This document shows positions 1 through 9,536 of a stretch of 64,000 bases of DNA, piece after piece. The stretch is from Thalassotalea insulae (lineage in GTDB: Bacteria > Pseudomonadota > Gammaproteobacteria > Enterobacterales > Alteromonadaceae), in NCBI RefSeq assembly GCF_030161395.1, contig NZ_BSST01000001.1, positions 3,410,001 through 3,474,000 of the forward strand. Direction: 5' to 3'. A program made the translations under genes and the position numbers. Below the pieces are notes generated by a model. The model searched no databases. It was not told the DNA's origin and was given only the letters and a program-made list of their open reading frames with translations. Each line of letters starts with the position of its first letter. Positions within the stretch are counted from its first letter, which is position 1.

Positions 1-558
1 ATGGCCATTTGGTGCTACCCAAGCTTCCTCACCGAATAATAATTCAGCGTAATGATCTGCAGTGTAATCCTCATAGTACATGCCAGTTTCACCTGGCTGA
101 ATTGAGTTATGTGGGAAGTCAGGGAATTCCATTAATACAGCAAGAATTTTAGCTGTACGTTTGTCACCATTATATGGTTCTAATACCATATTAGCTGGCG
201 CATTTTTTTTCGCTTGTCCTAATTTATTACCTTTACCGTTTTGTAATGAATTAGTCAGGCTATGTGACTTGTCAGATTTAAATTTGGCGGCAATGGACAA
301 GTCTACAGGGCCGGCTTTTGCTCGTTCTTGCTCTTGTCTTTCTTTTAAATAGCCGCGTAAGGCGTTTTCCGCATCATTTAATGATGCATTGGCAGAAATT
401 TTACCTGACTTTTTAAGCATCTCGATAAGCTTGTGCTCATCGGCTATTGCCATGTCAAAGGCTCCACTTTGCTCGTTAGTTGGTAGATTGGTTGCGTTGA
501 GGACGCTAGAAAATCCCACTAAGGCGAGTGCTAGTGGAATTCTTTTAGTTTTAAACAT
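1..558 (-). CDS. Immune inhibitor A-type M6 metalloprotease, N-terminal part only
   Basis: Reading the minus strand from the ATG at 558 gives 186 residues with no stop before the window edge, so the catalytic part lies outside. Residues 1-22 (MFKTKRIPLALALVGFSSVLNA) form a clear Sec signal peptide. The stretch AKILAVLMEFPDFPHNSI (about 130-147) and the following acidic YYEDYTADHYAELLF match the start of the peptidase M6 domain of immune inhibitor A/PrtV-type secreted zinc proteases. The HEXXH motif is not in view, so activity cannot be judged. In this family the proteins are exported, degrade extracellular protein and often carry C-terminal PKD repeats. The gene is divergent from the antiporter at 888. 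Confidence 0.8.
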   Translation of the reverse strand, partial: MFKTKRIPLALALVGFSSVLNATNLPTNEQSGAFDMAIADEHKLIEMLKKSGKISANASLNDAENALRGYLKERQEQERAKAGPVDLSIAAKFKSDKSHSLTNSLQNGKGNKLGQAKKNAPANMVLEPYNGDKRTAKILAVLMEFPDFPHNSIQPGETGMYYEDYTADHYAELLFGEEAWVAPNGH

Positions 559-877
559 GTGAACCCCATTTTTAAGTTATTGTTATAATTTAATTTATTA
601 TAATTATTTTGTTTGTTGTCTTAGGCCATAATGAAATTACAGTCTAAACAAGAACTAATCAGTCTAGTTACCAAAATGTAAATGTTCAATAACATTTTAG
701 TAGCAAAATCTAATGTTTTTTTTTATCCATTTGATTATTAATGAAATAAAGTGTTAAAGAAATGTGTATTTGGTGTTGGTGCTAAAATGTTTTTTTATTG
801 CTGTCGCTTAATCGCTTCATTTTTGAGTCACTATTTCGTTTTACCTGACAAAATGCGATATTAAGGAAAATTTTTTA
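559..877. other. Divergent intergenic region (protease / antiporter)
   Basis: This 319-base AT-rich spacer lies between two divergent genes and must hold both promoters. I see runs of A and T but no promoter or operator that I can place with confidence, and no coding potential. Confidence 0.5.
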
Positions 878-904
878 ATGATGTTAAGTGCTTATGCCGA
901 TTAA
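878..904 (+). other. Possible 8-codon leader ORF before the antiporter
   Basis: A good Shine-Dalgarno (AAGGA, 863-867) sits 10 bases before an ATG at 878 that opens only 8 codons and stops at 902-904. This overlaps the beginning of the antiporter frame (GTG 888 or ATG 894), which has no ribosome site of its own. It may be a translated leader coupled to the antiporter. Alternatively the antiporter start is misplaced or frameshifted. The function is unknown. Confidence 0.35.
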
Positions 905-2636
905 TGTTAACCTTTTTTCCAACCTCAATCGTATGGCGTTATTTTTACTGATCGCCAGTATCGGTGCGGCGCTTTATATTCATTATCAGGTGGATAAAAC
1001 CTGGTTAGAACAAAGCTATGTCTACAATATTTACGATAACCAGCAAGGGCAAAAGGTTTATCGATATAAGGGCAAGGAACTACTAGTTGGTGAACTAACC
1101 CCTTATCAGCAGTCTGCAATTAATCAGCAGCAGCTAGCCAAAGTCACTGATAAACCTGCGCTGGAGCAACAATGGGTAGTTGATCACCAAGATCAGATAA
1201 AGTTATTAAAGCCAGCATTTCATTATGGTTTATGGTCTTTGCTACCAGCATTCATCACTATCGCATTATGTTTAATTACTCGAGAACCTGTAACTGCACT
1301 TTTGGGCGGTATAGTGGTCGGCGCTTTGATGCTCGGGGAGTTTGATTTAACTGATAGTGTGATCATTCCAAATTTGGCTAATGAAGGGGCGGTAGGTTTG
1401 TTACTGCTTTACTTGTGGTTATTAGGGGGGCTATTAGGTATCTGGTCAAAAACTGGCGCTGCTCAGGCATTTGCTCGTCATATGACAGAACATTATGTTA
1501 AGGGGCCGCGCTCGGCTAAGCTAGTATCCTGGTTTATGGGGGTGTTGTTTTTTCAAGGGGGGACGATGAGTACCGTGCTGGTAGGAACAACGGTCAGACC
1601 ATTGGCTGATAAGGCGAAAGTGAGTCATGAGGAAATGAGCTATATTGTCGACTCGACTGCATCACCTATTGCTTCTGTGATTGCTTTTAATGCCTGGCCG
1701 GCTTATGTTCAGGCGTTGCTCTTTGTCCCTGGTGTGACATTTTTAGCGACTGAAGCCGATAGAATAGCGTTTTTCTTTGCCAGTATCCCTTTTAGTTTCT
1801 ATGGCATTATTGCCGTCATTGGTACGTTGCTGCTGAGTTTAGATATCACTACTTTTTCAGGGAAAAAAATCCGACAAGCAAGAGAACGAGTTTTATTAAC
1901 CGGGGAGCTAGATGCGCCAGGTGCTAAACCGTTAAGTGCCAAGGAGCTGAAATCCTCTATGGTACCACCTGATTATCGGGCACATTATCTCGAATTTATT
2001 TTACCTTTAGCGGCTTTAGTATTAACGGCAATTATGACATTTGTGCTGTTTGATGCACCGAAAATAAATTGGGCATTTGGCGCCGCACTTTTGCTCTCTG
2101 CTTTTATTGCGTTAGCAAAAGGCATGTCATTAATGGATGTTATGGATGGCTTTGGTAACGGCTTAAAAGGTGTGGTAGTTGCTTCAGTGATCTTGATGTT
2201 AGCTGTGGTTATCGGCACGTTAAGTAAAGAAATTGGTGGCGGTTTGTATTTAGTATCGCAATTAGGGGAGCAATTGCCATTTTGGGCTTTACCAGTGATT
2301 TTACAACTGATCACTATGGTCATTGCGTTTTCTACAGGCACCAGTTGGGGCACATATGCAGTAGCATTTCCGCTTGCCATGCCGTTAGCCTGGGCGGTTG
2401 CTCAGTCGCAGCAACTGGCAAATCCAGAGCTTTTTATGATGGTATGTTTCGCCACTGTGCTCAATGGCAGTGTCTATGGTGACCAATGCTCACCAATTTC
2501 TGACACCACCATTTTAAGTTCAATGACGACAGGGTGTGACTTAATGGATCATGTTAAATCTCAAATTGTCCCGGCAACTTATGCCGCGATTTTCGCTGGT
2601 TTTTTATGGACACTTACGGTGTTATTGGTTGCTTAA
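888..2636 (+). CDS. NhaC-family Na+/H+ antiporter
   Basis: This 582-residue inner-membrane protein has about 11-12 hydrophobic segments. Family motifs are visible: GGLLGIWSKTGAAQAF, the conserved GTSWGTYAVAFPLAMP segment and GSVYGDQCSPISDTTILS near the C-terminus, all typical of the NhaC antiporter superfamily. It should exchange Na+ (or another cation or a charged metabolite) for protons. An unusual feature is a soluble, probably periplasmic insert of about 80 residues between the first membrane segment (about 16-32) and the second. The start is uncertain: GTG 888 and ATG 894 are both in frame, and the best ribosome site serves an upstream 8-codon ORF. Substrate specificity cannot be read from sequence; NhaC relatives also exchange malate/lactate or amino acid derivatives. 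Confidence 0.85.
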   Translation: MLMPINVNLFSNLNRMALFLLIASIGAALYIHYQVDKTWLEQSYVYNIYDNQQGQKVYRYKGKELLVGELTPYQQSAINQQQLAKVTDKPALEQQWVVDHQDQIKLLKPAFHYGLWSLLPAFITIALCLITREPVTALLGGIVVGALMLGEFDLTDSVIIPNLANEGAVGLLLLYLWLLGGLLGIWSKTGAAQAFARHMTEHYVKGPRSAKLVSWFMGVLFFQGGTMSTVLVGTTVRPLADKAKVSHEEMSYIVDSTASPIASVIAFNAWPAYVQALLFVPGVTFLATEADRIAFFFASIPFSFYGIIAVIGTLLLSLDITTFSGKKIRQARERVLLTGELDAPGAKPLSAKELKSSMVPPDYRAHYLEFILPLAALVLTAIMTFVLFDAPKINWAFGAALLLSAFIALAKGMSLMDVMDGFGNGLKGVVVASVILMLAVVIGTLSKEIGGGLYLVSQLGEQLPFWALPVILQLITMVIAFSTGTSWGTYAVAFPLAMPLAWAVAQSQQLANPELFMMVCFATVLNGSVYGDQCSPISDTTILSSMTTGCDLMDHVKSQIVPATYAAIFAGFLWTLTVLLVA

Positions 2637-2751
2637 CTGGATAATTGAGATTGCTAAGGTTAATTAATTTGTCATTTTGGTCGATAAAGGTTGTAACAGC
2701 TAAGATAAAAGACTAAATATTAAGTAATCTTTTCAATAAAAGAGTGAACAT

Positions 2752-4218
2752 TTGAATAGCTTAAATTTAAATACTAAAGATCAATGGATTGAATTTATAG
2801 CTCAACAGGAATTGCCTGCATTAACATCTATCGCTCGTTTGTTAGAAAAATTTGAAAACGATGATGTTTCCTCTTTGCCTAAATTAAGCCGCGCGATATT
2901 GCATGATCAGGCGTTATCTTCATGTGTGATTAAAGTAGCCAACAGCAGTAATCGTATCGGTGTTTCTAACGTAACTACCGTATCTCGAGCGACCGTAGTA
3001 TTAGGTATTCAAACGGTAAAAAATATTTGTTTAACCTCAAAAATTATCGATGGCCTATTAAAGAATGAAGAACTTGGCGTGCCTATTTATAATAGAGTAA
3101 AGCAACTGATGGCGCGCTCTTTTTATGCTGGGCAGCTGGCGAAAATGATGGTGCCGGAATACGGTGATGATATACAGGAAGAGCTCTATCTTGCCAGTAT
3201 GTTACATAATGTCGGTGAAACTGCATTCTGGGGTATAGGCGATGAAATTAATGGTGAAATGCTTAATTATATTCATTTGCCAGAAAAGGATTATCAGGAG
3301 AAGTGTCAAGAGCTCTTAGGAGTTACCTTTGAAGAGCTTAGTGTTGGTCTTGCTAAAAAGTGGCGTTTGGGTGAATTATTAGTGAAATCTTTTGATGAGC
3401 CTGAAGTGCGAACCAAAGAAATGCAGGTGATTTTTTTAGCAACAAAATTAAGCCAGTTTATTGATACACCACCGGATTCTGCTGCCAGGTTTGATCGGGT
3501 GTTAAAAGAAATTGCTGCATTAATGAAAATTAATGAACGTAAGTTGCGTTATCAAATTGAACTAACCCGCGAACGTTCAGTTAAGCTGTTAAATTCTTAT
3601 GGAGCTTCGGTATTAATCGATTACTTAAAACCAATACCCACATTGGGGGATTTTAATGCGGCATCTGAAGCCGCACTGACAACTGCAAAATTAAGTAAAG
3701 AAGCGATCCAACTGGAAGTGATTCAGAATCTCACACAGTTGGCGGTGACCAGCCAGGATATAAATGAGTTTTTACAAACTTGCTTAATAGGTATCGCGCA
3801 AACGTTAGCTTTTGATCGAAATTGTTTTTTATTTCTCTCTAAGGATAAGTCACAGATAAGTTGTCGTTTTTCATATAATTGTTTTGCCAGCAAAGAAGAA
3901 TACAGTTTTGCTACTAACATTCTTCACAGTAATAATGTTTTTAGAAAAGCCTTACTTGATAAAAAGGCGGTATTGGTGAATTCGTTAACAGATGCTAAGG
4001 CCCGTGATTTAGTGACGCGTGATATTGAAGAGATGTTAAGTGACAATAAGCTGATCACTGCCCCCGTTTGTATTGATGACAAGACTATTGGCTTAATTTG
4101 TAGCATTAAAAATAAAGTCAAAGGTGATATTACTCCTCAGGAAGCAACCATCTTTCAATTACTTATTCAACAATTGAACATGTGCTTGTCGATGGTGAGT
4201 CGTCGTAAGTCGGGTTAA
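2752..4218 (+). CDS. HDOD-domain signalling protein with C-terminal GAF domain
   Basis: The 488-residue cytoplasmic protein begins with TTG at 2752, the only usable start after the upstream stop codons. Residues about 15-215 match the HDOD domain, an HD-phosphohydrolase relative that has lost catalytic metal ligands (LPALTSIARLLEKF, SLPKLSRAILHDQALSS, ASMLHNVGETAFWGIG). Residues about 330-480 look like a GAF sensory domain (FDRNCFLFLSKDKSQISCRF, ITAPVCIDDKTIGLICS). HDOD proteins act in signal transduction, motility and c-di-GMP networks through protein contacts rather than catalysis. The gene is monocistronic and convergent with cobA, with only 21 bases between the two stops. Confidence 0.8.
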   Translation: MNSLNLNTKDQWIEFIAQQELPALTSIARLLEKFENDDVSSLPKLSRAILHDQALSSCVIKVANSSNRIGVSNVTTVSRATVVLGIQTVKNICLTSKIIDGLLKNEELGVPIYNRVKQLMARSFYAGQLAKMMVPEYGDDIQEELYLASMLHNVGETAFWGIGDEINGEMLNYIHLPEKDYQEKCQELLGVTFEELSVGLAKKWRLGELLVKSFDEPEVRTKEMQVIFLATKLSQFIDTPPDSAARFDRVLKEIAALMKINERKLRYQIELTRERSVKLLNSYGASVLIDYLKPIPTLGDFNAASEAALTTAKLSKEAIQLEVIQNLTQLAVTSQDINEFLQTCLIGIAQTLAFDRNCFLFLSKDKSQISCRFSYNCFASKEEYSFATNILHSNNVFRKALLDKKAVLVNSLTDAKARDLVTRDIEEMLSDNKLITAPVCIDDKTIGLICSIKNKVKGDITPQEATIFQLLIQQLNMCLSMVSRRKSG

Positions 4219-4239
4219 TAAGCGAAAGTCATATTGGTA

Positions 4240-5040
4240 TTAGGCTTGTTCAGGAGTTAAATAGCCGATATTAGCTAAATTAGCTTCGCTAAAGGTTTTA
4301 ACGACATCACCAATTACAATCAGTGTCGGTGGCTTGATGTTGTGTTCAGCAACTAAATCACTTAGTGTTGCTAACGTGCCACGAAAAACTTGCTGTTCAG
4401 GTGTTGTACCTTTGTAAATCAGCGCTGCAGGTGTATTAATGGCGCGCCCGGCACTAATAAGTTGTTCTGTAATAATAGGTAAACTTTTGATCCCCATATA
4501 AAAAACAACCGTTTGTTTTTTATCACTTAAGGTTTGCCAAGGAAGGTCGAGTTCACCGCAGTCTTTGACATGACCGGTAATAAAGGTACAGCTTTGTGAA
4601 ACTTGTCGGTGGGTCAGTGGAATAGCAACATAGCTAGTACAAGCTGATGCGGCGGTCATGCCCGGTACAATATGACATGCGACCTGATTGGCTAGCAAGT
4701 GCAGTGCTTCTTCACCGCCACGACCAAACACGAAAGGATCGCCTCCTTTTAGACGAACCACTCTCTTTTGTAATTTTGCCTGCTCAACGAGTAACTGATT
4801 AATACCTTCTTGTGGCACTCTGTGTTCAGCTTGTTTTTTACCGACATAAATTTTTTCTGCCGACACAGGTACTAATGCCATAATCTCTTTACTGACCAGG
4901 CGATCATATATAACTATATCGGCATGTTGAATAAAGCGGTATGCCTGCAACGTCAGTAAATCTGGATCGCCAGGGCCAGTGCCAACTAAGGCAACTTCAC
5001 CGGCGATAAAGGCTTGTTTTGCAGGGTTTGGATTGTACAT
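4240..5040 (-). CDS. cobA: Uroporphyrinogen-III C-methyltransferase (SUMT)
   Basis: This 266-residue enzyme transfers two methyl groups from SAM to uroporphyrinogen III to give precorrin-2, the branch point to siroheme and cobalamin. The signatures are the N-terminal VALVGTGPGDPDLLTLQA loop, the VRLKGGDPFVFGRGGEE segment that binds SAM, and VPGMTAASACTSYVAIPLTHR. Length matches stand-alone CobA rather than the fused CysG. No siroheme oxidase/ferrochelatase domain is attached. The gene is divergent from the GGDEF/EAL gene. Whether it feeds siroheme or the B12 genes at 57-63 kb cannot be decided here. Confidence 0.92.
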   Translation of the reverse strand: MYNPNPAKQAFIAGEVALVGTGPGDPDLLTLQAYRFIQHADIVIYDRLVSKEIMALVPVSAEKIYVGKKQAEHRVPQEGINQLLVEQAKLQKRVVRLKGGDPFVFGRGGEEALHLLANQVACHIVPGMTAASACTSYVAIPLTHRQVSQSCTFITGHVKDCGELDLPWQTLSDKKQTVVFYMGIKSLPIITEQLISAGRAINTPAALIYKGTTPEQQVFRGTLATLSDLVAEHNIKPPTLIVIGDVVKTFSEANLANIGYLTPEQA

Positions 5041-5278
5041 TATGATACTACTTCAAAAATTATGTCTGAGTATAATCTTAAGATGTCTTTAGCTGCCGAT
5101 CCATTACATTCGTATAAGTAATTAGATGCTTTTGCTCTTAGTTATGATTTGCATTAATGTGCTAAGTATCTTAATTTTGAGTTATCAAAGGCCATTAAAA
5201 CAATTAACCAGTTGCACAGATGGAATTTTTTTGCCTCAGCGCCTGTCCGTTAAAGAAAGAGAGGAAACGGAAATCTCT

Positions 5279-7543
5279 ATGAATTCTATTGTTAAACCTT
5301 ATTTACTGAAAGCCTCATTGTTTGCTGGTCTTGCCATTTTAATGGGTCTTGTGCTTTCTGCTATTGTTTATCAATCGACGGTGAAAGTGAGAAATAATGC
5401 CATTGATTTGGTGGAATACCGTATCCCGATTTTAACCAGCATTAATGAATTAATCTCAGACTTGAGTGAGCAAGAAAGGATCATTTATGAATATTATCGC
5501 TCACAAGACGATGAAATCTTTTTAACCGAAGCTCAGCAGGTGAAGCAGACCTTTGCTATGCATTTTACGGTGATCCAAGCACAACCTGCCTTTAGAGAAC
5601 AAGCTCTGATTATAGATGCTAAGCAAGAGCAGATTGTTCGCTTATTTGATCAGTTTTATTTGGCGATGCAGCTAGATGAGGACAATTGGGATGACATGCG
5701 GGCGATATTACGGCAAATTTCGCAATTACGTCGAGATTTATTACCGACGTTAAAACTGATTGAGCAGCAAACACAAGTAACAGTAGAGCAAGGTCACCAA
5801 AAAACGTTATGGCAAATGACAGTGGCTCACTGGATTGTTGTGGCCTATGGTGTGTTTATTGTTTTAGTTGCCGCGGTGGTTTCCTGGTACATAAGACAAT
5901 ATATTCTGGCGCAGGCGAAAAGTACGCGTTTAGCGTTGTTTTCACAGCAAAATCCTAACCCTATCATCAGTGTTAATAATTTAGGTGAAGTGACTTATGC
6001 AAATCCAGCATGCGCCACGCTGTTAAAGACAGTTGGCTTTGACCCTGATGAAAGTCAGTTACTGTTACCTAGTAATTTTTTACCCCTAAGACAAGAAATT
6101 GCCCAACAGACGAATAATAGTTTAGTGTTAGAACGGACGTTAGCTGGGCGCATTTTACAAATCAGTATTTATTGGCATAAAACGTTGGATGCTTATGATA
6201 TTCATATTAAAGATATCACTGAGCATCGTTTGGCAGAGCAAGAAATTAATCAGTTAGCTTTTACCCGTCAGGAAACCCAATTACCTAATCTATATCGTTT
6301 AAATGAACGACTGACTGGTTTAGTCGAGCAAGAAGTGAAGTTTTCATTGGGGGTGATTGCTATTCGCCATTTTGATGAAAAAGTGAGTACCTTCGGTGGT
6401 GAAGTAGTATCAGTGTTGGTGCAAAAGTTTGCTCAAGTGGTTGGCCAAACATTACCAACAAGTGTTGAGTTTTTTCATATCAGTGAATATGAATTTGTCG
6501 TGCTTTGTCGTGAATCTTTATCGACGTTGCAACTGCAAAAATTGGTTAAACGGATCTCCCCCCAGGCAGAACAAGCCTTAGTTACTCAATATGGTGAGTT
6601 TTTTGTTGAGTGTGATTTTGGTTTTGTTTTGTCTCCAGTCCACGGTGTTGAGCCGGATGGTTTACTAAAAAATGCCCATATAGCATTATCTATCGCCAGC
6701 AAAAATGAACATGAAAATTATTGTTTATTTGACCCTAAATTTGCCAATGAAGTACAAAAAAGTGCGCTACTTATTGATAAATTACGTCAAGCGGTATTGG
6801 CTAATGAGATTTTCTTGGTTTTTCAACCACAGTATTCGTTAACTGCGGAAAAAATTACCGGTGTTGAAACTTTAGTACGCTGGAAGCACCAGGAAGAAAT
6901 TATCTCACCCGCAGATTTTATCCCGTTAGCTGAAAAATCAGGATTGATAGTTCCTATTGGTCAGTGGATTTTAGAGCAAGCATGTTACTTTGCCAAAAGC
7001 TTAATCACTCAAGGCTATAATGATATAGTGGTTGCTGTTAACGTCTCACCACGACAGTTCTCTCATCCGCAGTTTGTACAAACGGTCAAAAATGCATTGC
7101 AGTTAAGTGGGTTACCTGCACGTAACCTCGAGCTGGAAATTACAGAAGGTGTCTTTATGCATCAAGAAAGTAATACCATTTCGCTGTTACAGCATTTAAA
7201 AAACTTAGGTGTGGAACTGTCGATTGATGATTTTGGCACTGGCTATTCTTCATTATCTTATTTAAAAGAGTTTCCGGTTGATAAATTAAAAATAGACCAA
7301 TCATTTATTCGAGAGTGTCACCAAAATGAAGAAGATAGGGCGATTGTTAATACAATCGTGAATCTAAGTAAAAATTTAGGTTTATCTATCATTGCCGAAG
7401 GCGTTGAGAAAAAGCAGCATGTAGAGTTTTTACAATCGATTGGCTGTGATGAAATTCAGGGTTACTGGTTTGCAAAACCTTTAAGTGAGAATAGCTTATT
7501 AAAATTTTTAGCGGATAAAAGTTCATTGACGGGAGTAGGGTAA
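5279..7543 (+). CDS. Membrane-bound PAS / degenerate GGDEF / EAL c-di-GMP phosphodiesterase
   Basis: I chose ATG 5279 because GAGGAAA at 5261-5267 is well spaced before it; an in-frame ATG at 5126 would add 51 residues with no signal role. The 754-residue protein has a first membrane segment (about 7-29), a periplasmic helical domain, a second membrane segment (about 185-205), a PAS-like region (about 225-315), a GGDEF domain with its signature lost (HISEYEFVVL near residue 400) and a C-terminal EAL domain. The EAL region keeps QPQYSL, ETLVRWKH (EAL written ETL, a tolerated variant), ELEITEG, DDFGTGYSSLSYL, KLKID and IAEGVE. It is therefore likely an active phosphodiesterase hydrolysing c-di-GMP, with the GGDEF domain regulatory. 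Confidence 0.87.
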   Translation: MNSIVKPYLLKASLFAGLAILMGLVLSAIVYQSTVKVRNNAIDLVEYRIPILTSINELISDLSEQERIIYEYYRSQDDEIFLTEAQQVKQTFAMHFTVIQAQPAFREQALIIDAKQEQIVRLFDQFYLAMQLDEDNWDDMRAILRQISQLRRDLLPTLKLIEQQTQVTVEQGHQKTLWQMTVAHWIVVAYGVFIVLVAAVVSWYIRQYILAQAKSTRLALFSQQNPNPIISVNNLGEVTYANPACATLLKTVGFDPDESQLLLPSNFLPLRQEIAQQTNNSLVLERTLAGRILQISIYWHKTLDAYDIHIKDITEHRLAEQEINQLAFTRQETQLPNLYRLNERLTGLVEQEVKFSLGVIAIRHFDEKVSTFGGEVVSVLVQKFAQVVGQTLPTSVEFFHISEYEFVVLCRESLSTLQLQKLVKRISPQAEQALVTQYGEFFVECDFGFVLSPVHGVEPDGLLKNAHIALSIASKNEHENYCLFDPKFANEVQKSALLIDKLRQAVLANEIFLVFQPQYSLTAEKITGVETLVRWKHQEEIISPADFIPLAEKSGLIVPIGQWILEQACYFAKSLITQGYNDIVVAVNVSPRQFSHPQFVQTVKNALQLSGLPARNLELEITEGVFMHQESNTISLLQHLKNLGVELSIDDFGTGYSSLSYLKEFPVDKLKIDQSFIRECHQNEEDRAIVNTIVNLSKNLGLSIIAEGVEKKQHVEFLQSIGCDEIQGYWFAKPLSENSLLKFLADKSSLTGVG

Positions 7544-7688
7544 TAATTGTTATTTATGACATAAACCTACAATTTTTGTGGAATTTTAAGTACTAGCTTC
7601 TAAACTGATGGATAGGATTAATGGATTAAAGAAATATTTCAATCGTTAAATGCGGGAGAATATTTCTATTACTTGGGAGCTTATTTCA

Positions 7689-8702
7689 ATGGAGAGTGAT
7701 ATTCAGGTTTTAGCTGTAGATGATATACAGTTAATGTGTCACTTTGTGTATGAAGCCGTGATGGATCTTAAAGGATTTAATTGTATTACTGCGTCTGATT
7801 ATTATACCTCAGAAGCGCTATTACAAAGTAATCCCGTTGATATTGCAATATTAGATATTAAGCTAAGGGACGGCTCTGGGTTAGAATTGGCGAAAAATAT
7901 TAGAAAGGGAAAATATAACTGTAAGAACGACATTCCTATTTTTATTTTTACCGGCAATGCTTACCAAAAAGAAATTGCCGATTGTATGAAATACGACATT
8001 AATTCTGTTCTAGTAAAACCTTGTAACTTATCCACCATACAAAAACGCGTTCAGGCTAACCGTAAACAATTGATCAAAGTGTCTTCCCCCGATCATTATT
8101 TAGTGATGGCCGAACTCGAAAAAGAAGAAGAGCAGAGAAAAAAAGCCGCATTAGAAATGGAAGAACAAAAACAGGCGTTAATGCGAATTAATGCAAAGTC
8201 AGGCAATAGTTACAGGGCTAATGGAACGTCTTCATTTGTGACCAAAGAAAGCAGCGGTCATTCAGTATTTAAAGATAGAATCATTAAAAATAAGAAAAAG
8301 CATGCGGAACCACAGATTTTGTCTTGGCCTAAAGGCAGAAGTACTGGATATTTTCAGTTAGATCGCCGATTGAAAAGTATTGAATACAACATTAATGCCT
8401 TATATGCCTTAAAAGGCAGTATTAGTAATAGGCAGGCGGCAGTCGCCGAAGTTGAAAAAATTAGACAGACTTTAGATAACATAGAGTTTATCGCATCTAA
8501 ATTAAGAAAAAGTTATCCGACTGATTGTTTATGGGACGTATTATTTAGACTATTAAAGCACTTTAAAGAGATCCCGATTGAATCTTTAGTAAGTCGTAAT
8601 AGTAGTGGAGCATCACCTGGGCTTGATGTCATTGCTTTAATCGAAGATGCTTGGGAAAATATTTTAAAAGAAACGAAGAACAGAAGTTTAAATAGTGGAT
8701 GA
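7689..8702 (+). CDS. Response regulator with unidentified C-terminal domain
   Basis: The start at ATG 7689 follows GGGAG at 7675-7679 and gives the usual REC beginning; an upstream in-frame ATG at 7650 adds 13 residues. The 337-residue protein has an N-terminal receiver domain (about 1-125) with the acidic pair in VLAVDD, the phosphoacceptor D56 in IAILDIKLRDG, a Thr in FIFTGNA and K110 in VLVKPC. A charged coiled-coil linker follows (MAELEKEEEQRKKAALEMEEQ), then about 200 residues I cannot assign. There is no DNA-binding, GGDEF or HD motif. It follows the EAL gene by 145 bases and may belong to the same signalling circuit. Confidence 0.78.
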   Translation: MESDIQVLAVDDIQLMCHFVYEAVMDLKGFNCITASDYYTSEALLQSNPVDIAILDIKLRDGSGLELAKNIRKGKYNCKNDIPIFIFTGNAYQKEIADCMKYDINSVLVKPCNLSTIQKRVQANRKQLIKVSSPDHYLVMAELEKEEEQRKKAALEMEEQKQALMRINAKSGNSYRANGTSSFVTKESSGHSVFKDRIIKNKKKHAEPQILSWPKGRSTGYFQLDRRLKSIEYNINALYALKGSISNRQAAVAEVEKIRQTLDNIEFIASKLRKSYPTDCLWDVLFRLLKHFKEIPIESLVSRNSSGASPGLDVIALIEDAWENILKETKNRSLNSG

Positions 8703-8724
8703 AGCCTTCGTGCTACATCCACTA
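8693..8724. terminator. Hairpin between convergent response regulator and suhB
   Basis: TAGTGGATG (8693-8701) pairs perfectly with CATCCACTA (8716-8724) around a 14-base loop. The left arm overlaps the stop codon of the response regulator. There is no strong T-run, so the terminator role is only likely. Confidence 0.4.
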
Positions 8725-8732
8725 ATTTCACA

Positions 8733-9536
8733 TTACTTAGATAATGCTGTGCCAAGGTGAGGGCGAATATCTTTTAATATTTCTTTCAATAATCGTGAAC
8801 TGGTTGCGACGATATTACCGGATTTTACGTAATTGTGTCCGCCAGTAAAGTCAGTAACTAAACCACCAGCTTCAATCACTAATAATTCACCTGCTGCAGT
8901 ATCCCAAGGTTTAAGTCCAATTTCGAAGAAACCATCAACGCGGCCTGCGGCAACATAGGCAAGGTCTAAGGCTGCTGAACCTGCTCGGCGCATATCAGAC
9001 GTTTTAGTAAATAACGCCTGAAACATATTAATATAAGCTGGCATGTGCTGTTTTTGTTTGAACGGAAAACCAGTAGCTAAGACCGCGCCGGCTAACTCTT
9101 TGTTTTGCTTAACGCGGATACGGAAACCGTTAAGTTGAGCGCCTTTACCACGGCTGGCCGTGAATAATTCGCCACGAATAGGATCATAGATAACCGCTTG
9201 ATCTAATTTGCCTTTAACTTTTAATGCAATCGAAACGGCAAAATGAGGAATGCCTTTTACAAAATTGGTTGTGCCATCAAGGGGATCGATTATCCACTGG
9301 TAATCACTATCTTTACCATCAGAAACACCAGTTTCTTCACCAATGATAGAATGCTCAGGATAAGACTTACGGATAGTGTCAACAATTGCCTGTTCAGCGG
9401 CAATATCAACATTAGTTACAAAATCGTTAGTCCCTTTTGATTCCACTTCAATTTTATCTGCTTGTTCAAACGCACGTACAATAACGTTGCCCGCAGTACG
9501 CGCAGCGCGCACAGCAATATTTAGCATTGGATGCAT
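8733..9536 (-). CDS. suhB: Inositol-1-monophosphatase SuhB
   Basis: The 267-residue protein belongs to the Mg2+/Li+-dependent inositol monophosphatase family. Visible metal and substrate motifs are IIGEETG, WIIDPLDGTTNFVKGIPHF and KPWDTAAGELLVIEAGG. Length equals that of E. coli SuhB (267). Known roles are hydrolysis of inositol phosphates and, in enterobacteria, a moonlighting part in rRNA antitermination with NusA. The gene is divergent from trmJ, an arrangement conserved in many gammaproteobacteria together with cysE and isc genes. Confidence 0.93.
   Translation of the reverse strand: MHPMLNIAVRAARTAGNVIVRAFEQADKIEVESKGTNDFVTNVDIAAEQAIVDTIRKSYPEHSIIGEETGVSDGKDSDYQWIIDPLDGTTNFVKGIPHFAVSIALKVKGKLDQAVIYDPIRGELFTASRGKGAQLNGFRIRVKQNKELAGAVLATGFPFKQKQHMPAYINMFQALFTKTSDMRRAGSAALDLAYVAAGRVDGFFEIGLKPWDTAAGELLVIEAGGLVTDFTGGHNYVKSGNIVATSSRLLKEILKDIRPHLGTALSK

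Noticed and set aside
161..352. 63-codon plus-strand ORF
   Set aside because: It is antisense to the M6 protease, whose minus-strand frame has a signal peptide and family motifs.
1985..2380. 131-codon minus-strand ORF inside the antiporter gene
   Set aside because: It is a shadow frame of a clear NhaC-family coding sequence and has no family resemblance of its own.
5126..5278. N-terminal extension of the GGDEF/EAL protein
   Set aside because: The 51 added residues end in a charged stretch before a normal membrane-anchor start at 5279, which has its own good ribosome site.
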